A stretch of DNA of 64,000 nucleotides, from contig NC_058137.1 in the NCBI RefSeq assembly GCF_011075055.1, positions 28,443,463 through 28,507,462 on the forward strand. The letters run 5' to 3'. The translations under genes were made by a program, and so were the position numbers. The notes below the pieces were generated by a model, which had not been told where the DNA came from, made no database searches, and worked only from the letters and a program-made list of their open reading frames with translations. This DNA is from Mangifera indica. Taxonomy: Eukaryota > Streptophyta > Magnoliopsida > Sapindales > Anacardiaceae. Of this stretch, positions 57,641 to 64,000 are shown piece after piece. Numbering within the stretch: the first letter of the stretch is position 1; each line of letters starts with the position of its first letter.

Positions 57641-60600
57641 AAATTTTTCTGTTTACATTACATTTTTCTTCTTATTTGATTGAATTTGTGATTTCAGGCA
57701 AATTGTCTGTGAAAATCATCATTCTTGTGAACTTGATAAGAAAATGTAAACTCATGTATTGCTTAATCTCACTTTCTCTTGTTCAAATATATATTGAACC
57801 TATATATAATACTATAATATGGCCACACTACTGCATGCTGCTATATTATATGAATATAAATGGGAAAACAATATTTGAAGGAATCAAATTATCATTTTTT
57901 TTTCTATTAAAATAATTGAACTTTCAAGTTCTTCTATTAAAGGTATCATATTTTTAGATTTTCCCATTTAAGAGATTAAACGTTCATTATTTTTTATTGA
58001 AGGTATCAAACTAATTGTCTTACTTCCAAAACAAAACAAAACAAATAATATTAATTGTGTTTATAAGATACCTTCAATTAGAATTATAAAAAGGTCAATA
58101 TCTTAAATTAAAAAAAAAAAGTAATAATTTGATATATCTCAATGTTGTTATCAAAGTAAAGGAAAAAATCACCTAGTATGACTACACCATGGTGATGCTA
58201 AAGCTAAATTATTATACAAACTACTCTCCAACATTTTTTCCTTGGAAAGAGTAGATAACTTTTTCAAAGTAGGGACTACTTCATGAATTATTGATTAGCC
58301 TTGTTCTTCACATATACATTCCAAGAAATATATTTAGGACTTGGAATAGTCAATATATCTAAAAGGCCAAAAGACTTGTTCCCACCCAAGCTTTGATATA
58401 ATTCCAAACCCCCACCTACCATCTTTAAAAAACCCAAAGTCCCAACTATGAGTCAAATTTAGTTAAAATTCTCAATTAGATTTAAGAGCAAAATCATAAT
58501 TTTAATAATAATATTAAAAAAATATAATTTATTATAATTGCCCCCATAAGTTTTAAAAATTAACAACTTCACCTTAACGTAAAGTTTTTTAGTTTTGAAA
58601 AGTCACATTTCTGCCGCTTCCCCCAAACCTAGGGTTTTTTTTCTTCACCTCTTTAGCCACCATCTCTATCTCCGACGACCTCCCCTTTTTACCCTATACC
58701 GTCACTATATCTTCATCTCTTCACCTCTCTAGCCACGAAACTCGTCATCCAGACTATTTTTGTGGAAAGAGTAAACACCTTTCTTGGAGTAAGGACTACT
58801 TCATGAATTATTGATTAGCCTTGGTCTTCACATATACATTCCAAAAAATATTATTTATGATTTGGAATAGTCAATATATCTAAAAGGCCAAAAGACTTGG
58901 TCCCACCCAAGGTTCGATATAGTTCCAAACTCCTACCTACCAACTTTAAGAAACCTAAAGTCCCAATCATGAGTTAAATTCTATTAAAATTCTCAATTAG
59001 ATATAAGGGTAAATTTTTTATTTTAACAATAATATTTAAAAAATAATTTATTATAATTCTCCCCTAGGTTTTAAAAACTAAAAACTTCACCCCTATTTTC
59101 ACCCTAAACCATTGTTGTTTTTGTCTTTTCACCTCTCCAGCCATGAAACTCATCGTCTAGATGATTTTCATGGAAAAAGTAAATACCTTTCTTGGAGTAA
59201 GGACTAGTTCATGAATTATTGATTAGTCTTGGTCTTCACATATATATTGCAAGAAATATCATTTAGTACTTGGAATAGTCAATTTATCTAAAAGGCCAAA
59301 AGACTTGTTCCCACCCAAGGTTTGATGTAATTCCAAACCTGCACCTACCAACTTTAAAAAACCTAAAGTTCAAATCATAAGTCAAATTTTTTTAAAATTT
59401 TCAATTAAATATAAGAGTAAAATTATCATTTTAACCATAATATTAAAAATACATAATTTATTATAATTTCTCCTTAGGTTTTAAAACTAACAACTTTACT
59501 TTTGTCTAAAATTTTTCAATTTTGAAAAGTCACATTTCTCCCCCCTCCCTACAGGGCCCAAAGTCCCACCTACCGACTTTAAGAAACCCAAAGTCCCAAT
59601 TATAAGTCAAATTTTATTAAAATTCTCGATTAGATATAAAGATAAAATCTTCATTTTAATAATAATATTAAAAAAATATAATTTCTTATAATTCTCTCCC
59701 AAATTTTAAAAACTAACAACTTCACCCCTATTTCCACCTTATACCATTGTCGTCTTTGTTTCTTCACCTCTCCAGCCATGAAACTCGTTGTCTAAATGAT
59801 TTTCATGGAAAGAGTAAATACCTTTCTTGGGGTAAGGACTACCTCATGAATTATTGATTAGTCTTGGTCTTCACGTATACACTCCAAGAAATATCATTTA
59901 GGACTTGGAATAGTCAATATATCTAAAAGGCCAAAAGACTTGTTCCCACCCAAGGTTTGATGTGATTCCATACCCCCACCTACCAACTTTAAAAAACCCA
60001 AAGTTCAAATCATGAGTCGAATTCTTTTAAAATTTTCAATTAGATATAAGAGTCAAATTGCCATTTTAACAATAATATTAAAAATATATAATTTATTATG
60101 ATTCCTTCTTAGGTTTTAAAAACTAACAACTTTGCTCTTGCCTAAAATTTTTCGGTTTTGAAATGTCACATCCCCTCCGGCACAAACCTAAGGTTTTTTC
60201 TTCACCTATTTGGCTGCCATCTCCATCCTCGACCACCTCTCCTTTTCACCTTAAATCGCCGCCGTCTTTGTCTCTTCACCTTTGTGACCATGAAACTCGT
60301 CGTCTAGACGATTTTCATGGAAAAAGTAAATACCTTTCTTGGAGTAAGGACTACTTCATGAATTATTGATTAGTCTTGGTCTTCACATATACATTCCAAG
60401 AAATATCATTTAGGACTTGGAATAGTCAATATATAAAAAATAAACCTACTTTGTCTATGTTAATTATAAGACAATAACAAAGATTGTAAGTCTTGGTCTA
60501 CTATCTAGAAAAGCAATATTGTCTATGTTAATTTCCATTCTCCCCTCTCCAACCATGAAACTCGTTGTCTAAACGATTTTCATGGAAAGAGTAAATACCT

Positions 60601-61695
60601 TTCTTGGAGTAAGGACTATTTCATGAATCATTGATTAGTCTTGGTCTTCACGTATACACTCCAAGAAATATCATTTAGGACTTGGAATAGTCAATATATC
60701 TAAAAGGCCAAAAGACTTGTTCCCACCCAAGGTTTGATGTGATTCCATACCCCCACCTACCAACTTTAAAAACCCAAAGTTCAAATCATGAGTCGAATTC
60801 TTTTAAAATTTTCAATTAGATATAAGAGTCAAATTGCCATTTTAACAATAATATTAAAAATATATAATTTATTATGATTCCTCCTTAGGTTTTAAAAACT
60901 AACAACTTTGCTCTTGCCTAAAATTTTTCGGTTTTGAAATGTCACATCCCCTCCGGCCCAAACCTAAGGTTTTTTCTTCACTTGTTTGGCTGCCATCTCC
61001 ATCCTCAACCACCTCTCCTTTTTACCCTAAATTGCCGCCGTCTTTGTCTCTTCACCTTTGTGACCATGAAACTCGTCGTCTAGACGATTTTCATGGAAAA
61101 AGTAAATACCTTTCTTGGAGTAAGGAAATGACTACTTCATGAATTATTGATTAGTCTTGGTCTTCACATATACATTCCAAGAAATATCATTTAGGACTTG
61201 GAATAGTCAATATATCAAAAATAAACCTACTTTGTCTATGCTAATTATAAGACAATAACAAAGATTGTAAGTCTTGGTCTACTATCTAGAAAAGCAATAT
61301 TGTCTATGTTAATTTCCATTCTCACATCCCATCTAGTTTGTTTTGTTTTATACGGGAAAAAAATTCTTGTAGTGCGTGAGATAATCCAATTTGAACAGGT
61401 AAGTTGCAGACAAAAGCAAAAGCCCAAATGATCATAGATACTGAGAAAGAGCACATAGATTGGCCATAATATGATAAGGTTGATATGTGTATGGTTATCA
61501 TTATTTGTTTCCTTTGTATTTATTTTTTGAGTCAAAGGTCAGATCCTGTGACTGCAAATACTTATGAACTTAAAATTTTGAAGGTAATAAGTTAAACTTC
61601 AAATTATTTTCTGCATTTAACACTCAATGTTAAACGCAAAAAATAATTTGCTATAGAACACCATAGCTGAAACTTCATAAACTTTGTTGATGGAG
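57641..61695. repeat. Expanded intergenic repeat array, seven module copies
   Basis: The conserved TTATTGATTAG stretch recurs near 58285, 58805, 59215, 59855, 60357, 60637 and 61143, spaced 280-640 bp apart. Each is followed by AGTCTTGGTC or a close variant, GAATAGTCAATATAT and a pyrimidine-rich stretch. The part up to about 59820 parallels 18230-19860, which has only three copies in all. The small open frames inside it are not credible genes. Confidence 0.8.
59769..61322. repeat. 777-bp tandem duplication within the array
   Basis: Unit 1 (59769-60545) and unit 2 (60546-61322) align with an offset of 777 bp, for example TCACGTATAC at 59871 and 60648. There are few differences. The junction ATTCTC/CCCTCTCC lies near 60540-60548. 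Confidence 0.85.
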
Positions 61696-61944
61696 TGTGA
61701 TACCCTTAGGCGAATCTCACATCGACAAAGCACGGGAGAGATGCTGGGTCTGTGTGTGCTCTGTCTATGGATCCCACATTGGTTAGTGGTGGGAGAATTG
61801 GATTGGTTAAATAGCCTGTGAGCTCCTTAACTGTTAAGACACGTTTTGGGTTGCAAAGCCCAATAGCAAACCCATGATGGACTGTGTGTCCAAAGTGGAC
61901 AATATCTTAACAGTGGGTCGGGTTATTGGACCAGGGTTGTTACA
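61696..61944 (+). repeat. TRIM left LTR (249 bp)
   Basis: It begins TGTGATACCCTTAGG and ends GGGTTGTTACA. By eye it differs from the right LTR at only two positions. Confidence 0.93.
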
Positions 61945-61946
61945 AA

Positions 61947-61958
61947 TGGTATCAGAGC
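61947..61958 (+). other. TRIM primer-binding site
   Basis: TGGTATCAGAGC two bases after the left LTR is complementary to initiator tRNA-Met. Confidence 0.88.
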
Positions 61959-62032
61959 AACTCCGCGTGTCCTCTTGAACGATGGTGGGGCAAACCTCAG
62001 CGAGGACGCTGAGTCCCGTAAGGGGGGGTGTA

Positions 62033-62281
62033 TGTGATACCCTTAGGCGAATCTCACATCGACAAAGCACGGGAGAGATGCTGGGTCTGTGTGTGCTCTG
62101 TCTATGGATCCCACATTGGTTAGTGGTGGGAGAATTGGATTGGTTAAATAGCCTGTGAGCTCCTTAACTGTTAAGACGCGTTTTGGGTTGCAAAGCCCAA
62201 TAGCAAACCCATGATGGACTGTGTGTCCAAAGTGGACAATATCTTAACAGTGGGCCGGGTTATTGGACCAGGGTTGTTACA
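62033..62281 (+). repeat. TRIM right LTR (249 bp)
   Basis: Partner of 61696-61944. It is preceded by the AAGGGGGGG polypurine tract and followed by the TGGAG duplication. Confidence 0.93.
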
Positions 62282-62592
62282 TGGAGATTATATATAATGT
62301 GGAAATTCTGACCATTATAAACAGAAAAAGCATGTAGTGAAGTAATAGGAAGGGCTTTTTAATTAGGTGGCTGTTAGATTCCAGTATTTTTCTATCGTGT
62401 AATTGTCATCTCCATGAACCAAGGGGCATGAGTTGAGACAATTTCTGCACAAACATCCAGTGTAATTTAATTAGTTTGTATGAAGTCTTGTTATACTTTC
62501 TTGGAACAAATATGGCTCTCTCTCCATTTACTTTCTTCAAGACTTTTCATCATCTTCTAATATTCAGGGTGGTCGTAGTGGTCCATCACTTC
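62282..62592. other. Duplicated intergenic segment, no gene
   Basis: It matches 20459-20765 with few differences and leads into the RLP remnants. Nothing else is seen. Confidence 0.7.
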
Positions 62593-62747
62593 TGCATTCT
62601 TTTGACAAAGGAAATCCACACAATCCCAAGTTTTCAGCGTATGAAGTATTTGGGAAGGCATCAAAATGGGGTGCCTGTGGAATTGGCCCTGTGATTCGGT
62701 TTTGAGACTAATCTAGCACTTGAAGAAAGTTTAAATTTACCAATTGC
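62593..62747 (-). pseudogene. RLP C-terminal fragment (LRRs and LRRCT), longer copy
   Basis: The minus strand reads QLVNLNFLQVLD, a TAG, SQNRITGPIP, and then the LRRCT-like end with PLSKEC. It extends about 30 bp further into the LRR region than the copy at 20766. It stops abruptly where a plus-strand RLP tail begins. Confidence 0.78.
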
Positions 62748-62850
62748 CATGGGATAGATTGTATTCCCATCGAGAAAACCACAATGGCTAATACAGATGG
62801 TTGAACAACTGCAACCAATGACCGTGAGAAGATTCAAGGGGAGAAGAAAT
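62748..62850 (+). pseudogene. Plus-type RLP membrane-end and tail fragment
   Basis: The plus strand reads MG, an in-frame TAG, IVFPSRKPQWLIQMVEQL and QPMTVRRFKGRRN. This is the membrane end and cytoplasmic tail of a plus-type RLP, without the final stop. It sits head-to-head with the minus-strand fragment. Of this piece only 20890-20931 survives in the other copy. Confidence 0.78.
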
Positions 62851-63579
62851 TCGTATGTTCTGGGAAATCTGCTATGGAGGGTTCCACTCTGCCGCAAAAG
62901 GGGGCCGCTTTCTTCCCCCCAAAAATGCCAGTTCCACCATCAGGGCCCAGCAAGTAACATAATTCTGTTCCAAGTAGCCTTCCATATCGAACAAGAAATT
63001 TTGTATTGAAAACAAGATAAAGGGGGTTGGATGTCATTCAAAGATTGCATCTAGTAAAGCTAAAAGCATCTACCTGGCTGACACGAGAGAAAAGTTTATT
63101 CATCATTCGCGTATGCATACCAAATGAGATTCAAGATTAACTGACTTTATGGAACTACAATTTGATACGAAATTCTACAATAATTGGTAAGTTGGTACCA
63201 ACGAGTACTCCTGTGCATCATTGATGGCTGCAGCATTGGAACTTCCGGTGGTAGAACTGAGGAAAAATCTGAAAAACAAACAGACACAAAATATTTTTCA
63301 ACTAAAGTTCACATAAATTTCTTTCTTTTTAAGTCAAACTCTCCAACTACTTTTGGCATTAATTCAGTCTCGCATTAACCCAGTGGCGGCAATCTGCAAC
63401 AGCTTTCAGTAGCTCCAATACTCACAATTCTTAAGATAGAGAATACTATGAATTTACATTTTTAACCTTATTTTGAATTTATATTTTAAATTTTACTTTT
63501 AATATTCCTATTTATTTGGTAATTACGCAAACAGCATTTTGTAAATGCTGATATTAATTGAACAGTTGACCGAGGGAAC
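62851..63579. other. Unidentified duplicated segment
   Basis: It is nearly identical to 20932-21667, including the minus-strand open stretch starting MTSNPLYLVFN (62834-63037) and the acceptor-like tract. No gene can be named. Confidence 0.4.
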
Positions 63580-63661
63580 AAGAAAACCACAATGGTTTGT
63601 ACAGATGGTTGAACAGTTGCAACGAATGACTGTGAGAAGGTCGAAGAGAAGAAGAAATTAG
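63580..63661 (+). pseudogene. Plus-type RLP C-terminal tail remnant
   Basis: It encodes KPQWFVQMVEQLQRMTVRR and a basic end with a TAG at 63659-63661. It is the same remnant as at 21668-21749 and is followed by the same flank. Confidence 0.8.
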
Positions 63662-64000
63662 TATGTTCAAGTGTACTATTTTTCACTGATCAATTGTAAC
63701 AGAATGTCCTGTTTCTTGAAATGCAGAGGGAGTAGCATGTATCAGAATGACATGTTTCTTTTTCCAAAGGAGGCCTAAATTCATCTCATCACCTTCGCAA
63801 TTCATATACACAAACATCTCTAAGGGTGAATCTCTTTCTCACCGACCAATACACAACACACTAAACCCTTCTCTTCAGAGTTTTTTGTCATAGAAAATGC
63901 AGAAAATTAATGCAGGGTGTGGAGTTATGGACAGAGCAGATTGTTATTGAGGGATGTTTGGTCCAAAGTTTCTCAGGTTTTGACAGTTCTTAATTGCAAC
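63662..64000. repeat. Conserved RLP 3'-flank block, copy 4 (cut by window end)
   Basis: It matches 21750-22095 and 1-245. In the other copies this block leads to the 3' end of a minus-strand RLP about 600 bp further on. Confidence 0.8.

Larger units (their letters stand above)
61696..62281 (+). mobile_element. TRIM (terminal-repeat retrotransposon in miniature), 586 bp
   Basis: It has two 249-bp direct terminal repeats and an internal region of only 88 bp. That region holds a tRNA-Met primer site (61947-61958) and a polypurine tract (about 62020-62028). There is a 5-bp target duplication TGGAG at 61691-61695 and 62282-62286. There is no coding capacity, so it was moved by proteins of another LTR element. 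The paralogous block at 20446-20460 has the uninterrupted target. LTR differences of about 0.8% indicate a fairly recent insertion. I saw no 5S-like segment, so it is not the Cassandra type. Confidence 0.95.

Noticed and set aside
60163..61142. Two similar Ser/Pro-rich small open frames starting MSHPLRHKPK and MSHPLRPKPK
   Set aside because: They lie in the 777-bp tandem duplication and differ at their ends by frame breaks. Their similarity reflects duplication, not coding constraint.
57641..61695. CRISPR-like or satellite array
   Set aside because: Repeat spacing is irregular (280-640 bp) and the units are long and diverged. CRISPR arrays do not occur in plant nuclear DNA. No uniform monomer supports a classical satellite.
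61696..62281. Cassandra-type TRIM carrying 5S rRNA sequence
   Set aside because: I saw no 5S internal promoter motifs in the 249-bp repeats, so only the general TRIM class is claimed.

Overview
This window is plant nuclear DNA, almost certainly from a eudicot. The evidence is single-exon LRR receptor-like protein (RLP) genes of the Cf-9/HcrVf/Ve1 type, plant-type Copia and chromodomain Gypsy LTR retrotransposons, a TRIM element, AT-rich intergenic DNA with microsatellites, and plant-style TATA and poly(A) signals. The species cannot be fixed from the sequence alone.

The window is one RLP gene cluster undergoing birth and death. There are two subfamilies. The minus-strand type begins MGCLTC and ends in a basic tail containing GRRLNNK. 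It has four full-length copies: 868-3838 (broken), 11849-15094 (intact, 1081 aa), 22713-25739 (one nonsense codon only) and 51822-54845 (intact, 1007 aa). The plus-strand type ends in KPQWFVQMVEQL and a basic RRLKRR tail. All its copies are broken: 8260-9957, 29160-31398 and 32751-49628, plus short tails at 20890, 21668, 62748 and 63580. Further RLP scraps lie at 20766, 28740, 31914 and 62593. Only two of about a dozen RLP-derived loci look functional. Their products would be cell-surface immune receptors without a kinase domain, which in this family signal through SOBIR1/BAK1-type partner kinases.

The plus-type gene starting at 32751 was split by a Copia element (33014-46846, target duplication AGTTC). 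That Copia was itself split by a chromodomain Gypsy element (36370-45243, target duplication GCTTT). By eye the Copia LTRs differ at about 3% of sites and the Gypsy LTRs at about 0.4%, which agrees with the nesting order. A 586-bp TRIM lies at 61696-62281, and its empty target site survives in the paralogous block at about 20454.

The intergenic DNA is a mosaic of segmental duplications. 25846-28560 matches 54951-57640. 18100-20345 matches 57530-61560, where it is expanded by a 777-bp tandem duplication. 20346-22095 matches 62282-64000, interrupted only by differences such as a 92-bp deletion. A conserved 3'-flank block recurs at 1, 21750, 51290 and 63662. The four minus-type genes share the same promoter spacing: a TATA box 40 bp and a WRKY-type W-box 97 bp upstream of the ATG, and a poly(A) signal about 140 bp after the stop.

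No rRNA gene, tRNA gene, CRISPR array or bacterial-type operon was seen. I found no clear new biochemical system. The interest lies in receptor turnover, LRR-block copy-number change, chimeric junctions, and unexplained exon-like segments carried in the gene flanks.
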